Assembly: GCA_035557535.1 (NCBI GenBank)
Contig: DATMDU010000075.1
Span: forward strand, 124,001-188,000
Origin: PSRF01 sp035557535
GTDB taxonomy: Bacteria; Acidobacteriota; Blastocatellia; Pyrinomonadales; Pyrinomonadaceae
Length of the DNA stretch: 64,000 nucleotides
Reading direction: 5' to 3'
A model generated the notes under the pieces. That model saw only the letters and a list, made by a program, of their open reading frames with translations. It ran no database searches and was not told where the DNA came from. Below, in pieces: positions 17,244 to 25,258 of this stretch. Made by a program: the position numbers and the translations under genes. The stretch's first letter is position 1. Every line of letters begins with the position of its first letter.

Positions 17244-18155
17244 CCGCACAACTTCGTAAGCCTTGACCTTCCACGACAGCAACGCCAAACAAGCGGCGCA
17301 GATCACGAACAGCACCAGCCATGAAGCCCACAACGGAGGTTCGGTCATGACGATCTCACGCACAATGCGGCCGTTCCTGCCGATGACGTGCCCCGTGCTT
17401 CGGACAAAGGTGCCAAACAGCCCGGAAGTCACATTCTTTATCAGCGCACCCAAACTAATAATGTTGCCCCACCTCGTCATGAAAAGATTGTTAACCACTT
17501 CGCCGAAGATTGATGGGATAAAAAACAGGCCGAGCAGTGCGGCACTGGCCACAACTCGCCATTTCACCAACGCTGAAATTGCCTGTGAGAGCAACGCCAG
17601 CAGGAGAATCCAAACCACGCTGGCAATGAAAATCGCGCTGGCAATCCAAAGATTATCGATGAACCACCGGAAGCCTTCCAGATAAGACTGAAAAAGAAAT
17701 AGTAATAACTGTGGGACCCAGGTCATGCCCGACAAGAGAATCAGCAGGACTGACATCTTGCCAATCACATATTCGGTTCGCGAGAAGGGCCGGCACAGAT
17801 AGAGCGGCAAAGCATTATTGCGAAGGTCGCGCGCCACCAGCGGCGGCCCAACCAGCAGCGCGACGAAGAACGCAAAACTGCCCTGCAGGCTCACAAAAGT
17901 CTCAAAGAAAGTAGCGTCGATGGGAACCAGCTCCCTGACGTTGACCTGGAGAATCGCGAGCGCGTTCACGTTGTGATGGAGGTAAATCAGAATCGCTTCT
18001 ACCAGCAGAGGAATAAAGCAGACCACGTAGAACGCGGTAAATAGTTTCGACTTGAAGACGTCGCGAAAAGCATGACGCGGTATCACCAGAAACCGGCTCC
18101 ATTCAGGAGTCAGCTTGCCGAGATACTGTTTGTAAGTATGTTCATAAACCGCCAT
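17241..18155 (-). CDS. ABC-2 type permease
   Basis: 304-residue membrane subunit with about six helices (KLFTAFYVVCFIPLLVEAIL, FAFFVALLVGPPLVARDLRN, ASAALLGLFFIPSIFGEVV, WLVLFVICAACLALLSW). The segment LVGPPLVARDLRNNALPLYL followed by SRTEYVIGKM matches ABC-2 exporters. Its ATG overlaps the end of the preceding ATPase gene by 14 bp, so the two are translationally coupled and form a pair. Confidence 0.88.
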   Translation of the reverse strand: MAVYEHTYKQYLGKLTPEWSRFLVIPRHAFRDVFKSKLFTAFYVVCFIPLLVEAILIYLHHNVNALAILQVNVRELVPIDATFFETFVSLQGSFAFFVALLVGPPLVARDLRNNALPLYLCRPFSRTEYVIGKMSVLLILLSGMTWVPQLLLFLFQSYLEGFRWFIDNLWIASAIFIASVVWILLLALLSQAISALVKWRVVASAALLGLFFIPSIFGEVVNNLFMTRWGNIISLGALIKNVTSGLFGTFVRSTGHVIGRNGRIVREIVMTEPPLWASWLVLFVICAACLALLSWKVKAYEVVR

Positions 18156-19143
18156 TACCGGTCTCCATTGCCTTGAGGAAGATATCTTCCAATGAGTCGC
18201 GCTTGTAACTTAGCCGTCTGATTTGCAGATCCTGCTGCGCCGCGATCCGATAAATATCGCGAACCTCCACGTCTTCCTGCATAACGACCTTGATGCGGGA
18301 AGCGCTGGTCAGCGCATACTCGCAACCGAGAGCGCCGAGCGCTTCGCCAAACTTTTCCACATCACCGCGAGTTTCCAGTAACAGAAACTTCCGGTTGGCC
18401 TTTCGTTCTTCTTCGAGGTTGCAATAGACAGCAATGCGCCCGTCTTTCAGGATCAAAATCTCCTCGCAACACTCCTCAACATCGCGCAACAGGTGCGAAG
18501 AAAGCACAATGTTGGCCTTGCCGCTGTCTCGAATCTCGCGTATCAGCCGGATCATTCTTTGCCGCGCCGGTGGATCGAGACCGTTGGTGGGCTCGTCCAG
18601 GAAAATCAGGCGTGGCCCATGAACCAGGGCCTGGGCCAGCTTGGCCAGTTGTTTCATGCCGAGGGAATAAGTATCAAGACTGCGGTAACGCGCTTCGCCG
18701 AGGCCAACATAAAAGAGCGCCTCGTGCGCGCGTTCGAGAGCTGCTTCCGAAGGCAGCCCGGAGAGTTCCGCCATCAGTCTCACAAATCGCACGGCACTCA
18801 TCTTCGCGATAAACGAATCGCGTTCGGGCATGTAACCAATTAATGAGCGGATGCTCTTCGCGTCTGTCGTAATGTCCTGACCGAAGATATGCGCTGTGCC
18901 TGAGGTTGGAGCGTGAAAGCCGAGGAGCGTGTGAATCAGGGTGGTCTTGCCGGCGCCGTTTGGACCAAGCAAGCCGATAGCGCGTCCGCGTAATTCGCCC
19001 TGCAGGCTTTGCAGGATCGGCCGGCCGCCAAATGAAACACTAAGTGAATTGAGATCTATGACCGGGGCGAAATTCGAAGGATCGTGAAGCCCCGCTGTTT
19101 CGCGAGGTCCTGGTTGTTCCTGGGTGGTCTCTGCTAGCGCCAT
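18142..19143 (-). CDS. ABC transporter ATP-binding protein
   Basis: 333-residue ATPase. Walker A GLLGPNGAGKTT, signature YSLGMKQLAKLAQAL, Walker B LIFLDEPTNGLDP and H-loop VLSSHLLRDVEE are all present, followed by a C-terminal extension (about residues 240-333). ATG 19143 (MALAETTQEQ) is chosen because it overlaps the stop of the upstream membrane protein gene by 10 bp; the open frame reaches back to 19344 but inside that gene. Pairs with the permease at 17241-18155. Confidence 0.9.
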   Translation of the reverse strand: MALAETTQEQPGPRETAGLHDPSNFAPVIDLNSLSVSFGGRPILQSLQGELRGRAIGLLGPNGAGKTTLIHTLLGFHAPTSGTAHIFGQDITTDAKSIRSLIGYMPERDSFIAKMSAVRFVRLMAELSGLPSEAALERAHEALFYVGLGEARYRSLDTYSLGMKQLAKLAQALVHGPRLIFLDEPTNGLDPPARQRMIRLIREIRDSGKANIVLSSHLLRDVEECCEEILILKDGRIAVYCNLEEERKANRKFLLLETRGDVEKFGEALGALGCEYALTSASRIKVVMQEDVEVRDIYRIAAQQDLQIRRLSYKRDSLEDIFLKAMETGNGGL

Positions 19144-19544
19144 CTTGCTGACTCTATATCCCTGTTCTGATAATTCCAAACGAAACCAAGTCCGAAAGCT
19201 GTTCCCATCAACACGAATGCACCGATGAATGCAAACGCTTCGGCGCGGCCCAAAGTTCGACCTATTGCCAGTATTCCGATCAGGAACACAGGAATGTTTA
19301 GCACGAGAGCGGAGGCCAGCGGAAACGCTGCAGCGGGACGGCAACCACCGAGACGCTTGCGTAGCCAGAACAATGAAGGCGCATAGGCAAGCGAGAAAAG
19401 AAGTGCGGAAACGATGAGCGACGTCAGCGTCGCGCCTTTGATATCGGCGGCGCTGAGACGCCCGCCTTCAACCAGGAAAAAGGTCAGCAGGATGGCGGAC
19501 AAGCCAAGCAGCCACGAGCCCAGGGAAATCGAAATGAGTTTCAT
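19134..19544 (-). CDS. Membrane protein, first gene of twin ABC operon
   Basis: 136 residues with four hydrophobic helices (SWLLGLSAILLTFFLVEGG, SLIVSALLFSLAYAPSLFW, ALVLNIPVFLIGILAIG, AFAFIGAFVLMGTAFGLGF). Family unknown. It overlaps the next gene by 10 bp and heads an operon with two ATPase/permease pairs, so it may be an accessory subunit. A family C repeat lies directly upstream, where its promoter should be. Confidence 0.78.
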   Translation of the reverse strand: MKLISISLGSWLLGLSAILLTFFLVEGGRLSAADIKGATLTSLIVSALLFSLAYAPSLFWLRKRLGGCRPAAAFPLASALVLNIPVFLIGILAIGRTLGRAEAFAFIGAFVLMGTAFGLGFVWNYQNRDIESARWR

Positions 19545-19565
19545 GTTTTCAACCGAAAACGCCGT

Positions 19566-19637
19566 AGGACAGACATTCCTGTCTGTCCCATGGTCTGTAT
19601 TAATTTATTGATTGACTGACAGGAAAGCCTGTCCTTC
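19566..19637. repeat. Interspersed palindromic repeat, family C (paired)
   Basis: GGACAGACATTCCTGTCTGTCC is a near-perfect palindrome at 19568-19589. A related arm GACAGGAAAGCCTGTCCTTC follows at 19618-19637. A further copy is at 20157-20205. It lies in the gap between the lipoprotein gene and the ABC operon. Confidence 0.75.
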
Positions 19638-19640
19638 TAA

Positions 19641-20042
19641 CTAACGCAGCGCGCTCGTTTGGGTTGACGCGTCTCCGGAACTGTTGGCGCGGAGATATTT
19701 TTCCGACTCACCATAGTCCAGAGAATTCACGGCTACGCCATCGTCGCCAATCGTCACCGCGTCACCCTCGCGCAGCGTGCCGACGTTAACGCCGTTAACT
19801 TTTACTTTGTCTCCACTAATCACGACTGTGGTTTTGGTGCCTGCGGTACTGACGCCCCGGTATTCCAGAGTTTCAACACCACCGCGCTTCTCGATATCGA
19901 GCGATTTTTGAAAGCCATGTCGCGCGACCGTTACCTTGTGGGAGCCAACCTGGTGGACTGTTCTATGTGTACAGGCAGACGAAAGAGTCAGTACACCCAA
20001 TAGAACCAGACACATGGCCGGTGTTTTCTTGAGACTTAGCAT
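19641..20042 (-). CDS. Small lipoprotein
   Basis: 133 residues. The N-terminus is a lipoprotein signal: hydrophobic VLLGVLTLSSA followed by the lipobox cysteine in LSSACTHRT. The mature region is beta-rich and polar with KVKVNGVNVGTLREGDAVTI, looking like a small beta-sandwich. No family named. The stop falls at the edge of a repeat, and the gene is flanked by family C repeats on both sides. Confidence 0.75.
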   Translation of the reverse strand: MLSLKKTPAMCLVLLGVLTLSSACTHRTVHQVGSHKVTVARHGFQKSLDIEKRGGVETLEYRGVSTAGTKTTVVISGDKVKVNGVNVGTLREGDAVTIGDDGVAVNSLDYGESEKYLRANSSGDASTQTSALR

Positions 20043-20069
20043 GACAAATTTCCTTTCTATTCTCTGCTT

Positions 20070-20205
20070 GCGCCCTGCAGGTGCTCTGCGCCCTTGCGGT
20101 TTAGCTTTCTTGATTTCTCAAGAGAACATCACCGCTAAGGACGCAAAGGTTATAAGCAGGACAGACATTCTTGTCTGTACCAGCCAGGCAGGATGCCCTG
20201 TCTTA
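20070..20205. repeat. Adjacent family E and family C repeats
   Basis: Family E: CTCTGCGCCCTTGCGGTTTA and its inverse ACCGCTAAGGACGCAAAGG, forming a loose hairpin over about 20087-20150. A second family E copy is at 23576-23634. Family C follows (GGACAGACATTCTTGTCTGT, then GGCAGGATGCCCTGTC). No gene is seen in this gap. Confidence 0.6.
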
Positions 20206-22917
20206 TTTCTTCCCGTTCATTCCATTCGCGAGGATGCTGTGGATTTCCAAAGCATTCGGCGCGCCCATCAATGTCGCCGGACTTAAACCGAAAGGACCGC
20301 CCTCGGTGTTCGCAGCGAAGGTAATGCTGTCGCCCTGCGCGTAAGCGTAAGCGAGAGTCGGCGGCATGTTTGCGGCCATCGACTTAATCGCCTGCTGATG
20401 TTCCTGCGACAGGTTGCTCGCGGAGCTGGCGATGCGATCGGCGAACGGTTGAACCAACGGCGCCAGGTTGTGATAGAACACCGCGGAAAAGTTTGCGTTG
20501 CCATCCGCCGGGAGTCCGGCAGTGAAACGCGATGAACGCAGCAAGCTATAGCCCTGTTCCTGCGCTCGCACTGACCGTTCAACCATCGCGCGGCTCGGGC
20601 CCATCACCACATAGCCATTCACGTAGGTGTAATTTACTTCCACGCCGAAGTCGCCTGACTTCAGAGTGTAGTAAGCGCGGCCGCTGATTTCAGCACGGTC
20701 CCAGGCCAGCCCGGTCTTGCCAAACTTCGCGGCTTCCTTATTAATTTCGGCGACGACGCGTTCGAGCGTTTGCTGCAGGTGCGCCGAATCGTTGACTTCA
20801 AACACCATCTTCCATGAGGGCGTCGGCAGGATTGGACCATCAATCGCGAAGGCAAACTCACCGCCAAGCGGCGCAGCAATATCTCTGCGAATGTCCAGTC
20901 CACGTTCAGTCTGCTGTTTGTCCAGGTTCTTGCGCAGATCGGGTGAAACGGTTTCGATGACGCCGAGCAGATCGTCAACCAGCCTTACGGGGTCTTTGAC
21001 CACGAAGCCGGCCACCACATTTGCGTCGGGCGAAATGTATTCGAGCGAACCCATCGGAGCCGGCGCGGCCAGCCACGACGGAACTCCGCGCTGCGCCTCA
21101 TTAAATGACAGCGTTGCCTGCGTGTTGGTTTTACCGTCAACCGACTTCTGATCAAGCACGAAATATTTCACGCTCATCACACCCAACTTCTCGAGTGCTT
21201 GCTCCTGCTGGGCAGAATCCTTGCTTCTGGAGAGATCAGACTTGGCCTTAGCCACCACCCGTTCAAGGTTCGCGGCCACTACCAATCCCGCGCCGCCCTG
21301 ATAGACCTGGGCGATGCGATTGTGAAATCCAGTCGAAGCAAATGCAGTGGAGCCGCCGTTGTTCTTCGACTGCGCAAGCTGCCGAAGCTGCGCCAATTTG
21401 GGACTGGCGGCGAACTGCTCGCCTTGAATCCAGACGAAGAGCTCGTCCGACTTCTTGCCGGCCTCAGGCGCTGTTGCTGTGGCAGTCATCGGGTCGTCGA
21501 TAAAGCGGACCTGAACTCGGCCCTCCGAATTACCTGCATACTTCGTGATCTGCTGTTCGAGAAACTGGCGGAAGCCGGCGGAGTTTTTCAACTCTGCCAA
21601 AACCAGAGGCTCGACGGGCTCGCCCCTGTCATCCATCGAAACTGAGACAGCTATTTCATCACCCAGGTAATCGCCAAATTCGCGAATTGTCGTCATCACC
21701 TGGTCCATGTTCGGACCGTGCTTGCCGGAGCGTTCCTTCTCCCACCATTCGCGCAAAGCCGGATTCTGGCTGAGCCGTTCCTGCATGATGCGATGTGATT
21801 CGGCAATGGTTGAGGTCAGATTCGGCAAGGCGGCATAGACCACAGTGTCTTCGGGCATTAAATCCAAAAGCGCAGTGGAATGGCGCACACCTGGCTGTGC
21901 AACGTTGGCCAGCTCTTTATTTATCGAAGCCAAACCGGCAAGGGCCTGCGCATACTTTGCAGACTGCCGGCTCCAGGAGACTTCGTCTTTAACCGGAATT
22001 ACTTCGATGGCGGCGTTGGTCGTGGCCTGTTCGCCGGCGCGCAGTACACGTTCACTGCCTTTGTGGTCAAGATGCACTTCGCCTTCGATTACTGAGACGC
22101 GTGATCCCTTTGTACCGCTGTTAACTGAAAACACCGTGCCGGTAACGGAAACCAGCGAATCGCCGGTATCGACAAACAATTTTCCCCGGTCCTGCTTCGC
22201 GGCCTCGATTACCACCGCTCCCCGGTTCAAATGAATTGTCGTGCCTTGCGAGTTTTTGGTTATGGAAAACTCGGACCGGTCTTTCATCTCAATCACCGAA
22301 CCGTCGCCCAGGCGAATCAAAGCGTGTGCGTCCTTCGCGGTGCGAATGCGTTCACCCTTTTCGAGTTTCTCGCCGACCGCAACCGGAGTGCTCTTGGTGT
22401 CCACGATTTGATAGACGCCGCCTTCCGCTGCCTGCACCGTGGCTTCAAACTCACCGCCAAACGGCGAAATGCGCTGCAGGAATGGCAGCACCAGCAACCC
22501 GACACCGATAACCAACGCCGCAGCGATACCCCAACGCATCACCACCGGTTGAATGCTGTAACGGCTTGCCACCGTCGCTTTCTTCGCCGGCGCGCGGCGA
22601 TCAGATCGGGCCGATCGGGCATCCCTCAGTGCCTTGCGGCAGGGAATGCATTCATGCGTGTGATCGATCAGCAGCAAAGAACGTGCTTCTGACAAGCTGC
22701 CGCTTAACTGTGCCGGAATCAGCGACTGGAAGTCGGCGCAGTTTTCAATTCGTTCAGACGCCGCGACGTCGCTTGAAAGCTGGTTGGAAGTTTCAGCGGC
22801 AACGCGCGCCCAAACACGCTCTGCCGCAGTTTCAACCATCGCCGCATCGATTTTTTCATTCCGAATAGCGTTGGTTGCCTGATCAAGGATGGAATCAAAA
22901 TCGTTATTGCTTTTCAT
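20203..22917 (-). CDS. Anti-sigma-like, FecR-domain membrane protein with DUF3352-like region
   Basis: 904 residues. The N-terminal cytoplasmic part (about 1-115) carries a zinc-finger anti-sigma signature H-x3-C-x2-C (HTHECIPC, His86/Cys90/Cys93, with Cys60 upstream). A single membrane helix follows (GIAAALVIGVGLLVLPFL, about 131-148), then a FecR domain (about 180-310) with repeated DGSVIEMKDRSEF/GEVHLDHKG-type strands. The large periplasmic remainder (DLMPEDTVVYAALPNLTSTI onward) resembles DUF3352 proteins. The start overlaps the stop of the ECF sigma gene by 14 bp. It probably holds the sigma factor at the membrane and senses an envelope signal; the role of the C-terminal region is unknown. 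Confidence 0.85.
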   Translation of the reverse strand: MKSNNDFDSILDQATNAIRNEKIDAAMVETAAERVWARVAAETSNQLSSDVAASERIENCADFQSLIPAQLSGSLSEARSLLLIDHTHECIPCRKALRDARSARSDRRAPAKKATVASRYSIQPVVMRWGIAAALVIGVGLLVLPFLQRISPFGGEFEATVQAAEGGVYQIVDTKSTPVAVGEKLEKGERIRTAKDAHALIRLGDGSVIEMKDRSEFSITKNSQGTTIHLNRGAVVIEAAKQDRGKLFVDTGDSLVSVTGTVFSVNSGTKGSRVSVIEGEVHLDHKGSERVLRAGEQATTNAAIEVIPVKDEVSWSRQSAKYAQALAGLASINKELANVAQPGVRHSTALLDLMPEDTVVYAALPNLTSTIAESHRIMQERLSQNPALREWWEKERSGKHGPNMDQVMTTIREFGDYLGDEIAVSVSMDDRGEPVEPLVLAELKNSAGFRQFLEQQITKYAGNSEGRVQVRFIDDPMTATATAPEAGKKSDELFVWIQGEQFAASPKLAQLRQLAQSKNNGGSTAFASTGFHNRIAQVYQGGAGLVVAANLERVVAKAKSDLSRSKDSAQQEQALEKLGVMSVKYFVLDQKSVDGKTNTQATLSFNEAQRGVPSWLAAPAPMGSLEYISPDANVVAGFVVKDPVRLVDDLLGVIETVSPDLRKNLDKQQTERGLDIRRDIAAPLGGEFAFAIDGPILPTPSWKMVFEVNDSAHLQQTLERVVAEINKEAAKFGKTGLAWDRAEISGRAYYTLKSGDFGVEVNYTYVNGYVVMGPSRAMVERSVRAQEQGYSLLRSSRFTAGLPADGNANFSAVFYHNLAPLVQPFADRIASSASNLSQEHQQAIKSMAANMPPTLAYAYAQGDSITFAANTEGGPFGLSPATLMGAPNALEIHSILANGMNGKK

Positions 22918-23467
22918 TATGTTTCTCCAGATATTGCCCGATTTCTTTTTTCAGTCTCGTACGTGCGCGATGTAAAACTACGCCAACCACCATCTGCGAA
23001 GTGTCGAGCATCCTCGCGATCTCCTGATTGTTGTAGCCTTCGTAATAACGCAACACAAACATTTCCCCCGCAGTTTCTCCCAAACGAGCGACCGCCTGGC
23101 GAATCAATTTCTGTAATTCGCGGTCGGCATGCTCGACTTCGGGATTTGGAAACTTGCTTTCGAGGGCACTTGAATCTACTTCGCTGAGTTCGACAGACTT
23201 ATTCCGGCCCCGGCTGCGAATCAGATCCAGCGACGCATTGATAGCGGCGCGGGATAGATATGCTTCGGGGTTTTGGGAAAGGTCGTAGGCTTCCCCGCTT
23301 TTCACCAGGCGCAAAAAAACTGTCTGCAAAACGTCTTCAGCGTCAGCCGGACTCCCGGTAATGCGATGTGCGGCACGAAAAACTCGGTCGTGATGCGCCC
23401 GGAAAAGCGTTTCCACCTCTCCCGGCGGTTCGGTAACTAGTCTCAATGTTTTAGCAACTGCCTGCAA
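22904..23467 (-). CDS. ECF-type RNA polymerase sigma factor
   Basis: 187 residues. Region 2 is seen in HRITGSPADAEDVLQTVFLR, and region 4 is a helix-turn-helix in EGYNNQEIARMLDTSQMVVG followed by VLHRARTRLKKEI. No extra C-terminal domain. It is translated with the downstream FecR-type membrane protein through a 14-bp overlap, the usual sigma/anti-sigma arrangement. The target promoters cannot be inferred from this window. Confidence 0.92.
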   Translation of the reverse strand: MQAVAKTLRLVTEPPGEVETLFRAHHDRVFRAAHRITGSPADAEDVLQTVFLRLVKSGEAYDLSQNPEAYLSRAAINASLDLIRSRGRNKSVELSEVDSSALESKFPNPEVEHADRELQKLIRQAVARLGETAGEMFVLRYYEGYNNQEIARMLDTSQMVVGVVLHRARTRLKKEIGQYLEKHNEKQ

Positions 23468-23680
23468 AGTGCCCTCCTAAGGAATCGTTTCCACCCTGTA
23501 AACGACCTTCAGAAGGCTTTATTAACAACTATCCCAGCCTATTTTGATGAGCCCGATTCTCCAGGTACCGCGGGCAGCCCGCTTTGCCACCTTTGCGAAT
23601 TCTTTGCGGCCTTGCGGCAAGGGCTGCAAAGTGAAGTTAATCTTAGACCTTCGCCGGTGCCGGAAACTGGGCAATCTTTC
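23468..23680. other. Intergenic region with repeats
   Basis: Contains a family E copy (ACCTTTGCGAATTCTTTGCG then GCCTTGCGGCAAGG, about 23588-23630) preceded by a family B-like core TACCGCGGGCAGCCCGC. No coding frame is convincing. It should also hold the promoter of the sigma factor gene, which is not recognisable by eye. Confidence 0.5.
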
Positions 23681-23712
23681 CAAAAAGAAAGGGTGGGGAC
23701 AAGCCCCCACCC
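23681..23712 (-). terminator. Intrinsic terminator after the Calx-beta/DUF4214 gene
   Basis: On the minus strand GGGTGGGGGCTTGTCCCCAC forms a stem with a short loop, then comes TTTCTTTTT. It lies about 40 bp after the stop of the gene at 23753-25036, in the right orientation to end it. Confidence 0.65.
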
Positions 23713-23752
23713 AACCTTTAGCAAGTCGCTCACCTGAATATATGCGGGAATC

Positions 23753-25036
23753 CTATAGGCCGAACCTCAGGCGGTACTCGTTTGAAATCAGGAAAGACCT
23801 GACCATTTCTGCGCGTTTGACGCGGTTGAGAGCCACGCGCTCATCGCGCACGTTTTCGCCCGGAATAGTGAATTGGTTCATCTTGTTCAGCCAAAAATCG
23901 TAACCGTCGAAGTTGTTGTCGGGCTGCTCCTCAGGATCGCGGCGAAGGTAACCGAAGTATTGCATCAGCACGAAGGCCGGGTTGTACTGTTTGTCGAAGA
24001 CGGAATCGCTATCGACAACGCTCTGCAGGGCCGAAGCGCGTCCAAAAGTATTCCCGGTTCCATATGCGTTTATGGCTGCCACGCGCTCGCTGTTTGTGGG
24101 AAAAACTCCTTCGTTGGCAAATAAGCTGTCCACATAGGTAACTGCCGCCATTCCCACGGGAAAGAGCGAAACGAAGTCCGGGCTCGAAACAAACTCTTCG
24201 AGGTAAGCCTGGCGATTCGCTGCCAGCAAAGTGTCCCATCCGGTGTTACCAACGATCACTCCGTCGGTAACCCGGCGCTGGTCGCGCAGAAAGCGAAGAT
24301 AACGCGGCACCGATGCGGCGCTACCGAACGCTCCCTTGTGAACGCGAATCACAAAATAGCCCGTCTGCTGAAATTCAATCGACAGGAAAAACGCAGCTGA
24401 GACATTTGTGCGCCGATCGTCGATGCAGGCGCTGTTGTTGCCGCAGGCGGCGATTCGATCTTCCCAGAAAAGCTGGCCCGGGTTGTCGGAATGCCGCGCG
24501 AGGAAATCGTGATAGTGCTGGCCTACAAAGATGTCAGTGAAGTTGATCGGATTCTGACCTGCCTCGATAGGGTCGTCTGTAATGACAATCGAGGCAGTTG
24601 AGGGAGTACCCAGCAGCGCCTGTCCGGTGCCGTTGGAGAGCGTAATCGTCAACGTCTCCGTGCCCTCGACTTTTATGTCTTCGGAAATAAGGATGTTAAT
24701 GGCCTTGCTCGACTCTCCGGCAGCAAAACGCAGAGTGCCGGCGGCATGCGTGTAATCGGTGCGTTGCGAAGCGTCGACGCCAGCAGTCGTATAGTCGACC
24801 GTTGCCGGCCCGGAAACGTCGCCGTTGCGATTGACGATCACGGTTCTAAAGGTCATGTCTTCGTTAACGTTGTAAGTGGCGGCGCTAAACTGCACAACTG
24901 AGGGTCCAGCCGCCTGGGTTAGGCGTGGCTTTAAAAACGACGCATCAAAAATAGTTAACGACAACGCAGCGATTACGATTGTTACTCGAGCGACACTTCG
25001 GGTAGCTCTGGATGATTGAAGGTTCCTTGTTCTCAT
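23753..25036 (-). CDS. Exported Calx-beta and DUF4214 protein
   Basis: 427 residues. After a hydrophobic export signal (VTIVIAALSLTIFDASFL, with basic start MRTRNLQSSRATRS) come one Calx-beta domain (about 45-150: VNEDMTFRTVIVNRNGDVSG, then TLTITLSNGTGQALLGTPST) and a DUF4214 domain (VGQHYHDFLAR, FVLMQYFGYLRRDPEEQPD, DFWLNKMNQF). The whole protein aligns with the last 400 residues of the 6450-residue protein in this window. Calx-beta domains bind calcium in animals; in bacteria they are adhesin spacers. Family function unknown, presumed cell-surface. An intrinsic terminator follows. Confidence 0.85.
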   Translation of the reverse strand: MRTRNLQSSRATRSVARVTIVIAALSLTIFDASFLKPRLTQAAGPSVVQFSAATYNVNEDMTFRTVIVNRNGDVSGPATVDYTTAGVDASQRTDYTHAAGTLRFAAGESSKAINILISEDIKVEGTETLTITLSNGTGQALLGTPSTASIVITDDPIEAGQNPINFTDIFVGQHYHDFLARHSDNPGQLFWEDRIAACGNNSACIDDRRTNVSAAFFLSIEFQQTGYFVIRVHKGAFGSAASVPRYLRFLRDQRRVTDGVIVGNTGWDTLLAANRQAYLEEFVSSPDFVSLFPVGMAAVTYVDSLFANEGVFPTNSERVAAINAYGTGNTFGRASALQSVVDSDSVFDKQYNPAFVLMQYFGYLRRDPEEQPDNNFDGYDFWLNKMNQFTIPGENVRDERVALNRVKRAEMVRSFLISNEYRLRFGL

Positions 25037-25137
25037 ACGGTTCTCCCTGAGGCACTCAGGAGTTGTCTCTCTGTGGGGGGCTGGGGCGAATCAATAATAA
25101 CTTGTAAGAACCAACTAAGGATAGCGGGAGGATCCCC

Positions 25138-25258
25138 TGGTCAGCACCGCCTGCGCTATCGGGTGGGCTAACAGAACTACCTGCGTCAGCGGGTGGGTCC
25201 GGTCAGAGCCACCTGCGTGACAGGAAGGGGCCAACTCCATCCCGCCCCGCTACCGCAG
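25138..25258. repeat. Tandem family D repeats
   Basis: Three degenerate copies of a unit of about 40 bp (GGTCAGCACCGCCTGCGCTA then TCGGGTGGG; ACTACCTGCGTCAGCGGGTG; GCCACCTGCGTGACAGG) and an inverted copy ending CCCGCTACCGCAGGCGC. The last copy overlaps the 3' end of the gene at 25250-25984, giving it its stop codon. Confidence 0.7.

Noticed and set aside
22231..22692. 153-codon plus-strand frame inside the FecR gene
   Set aside because: Antisense to the FecR coding region, no ribosome-binding site, no recognisable content.
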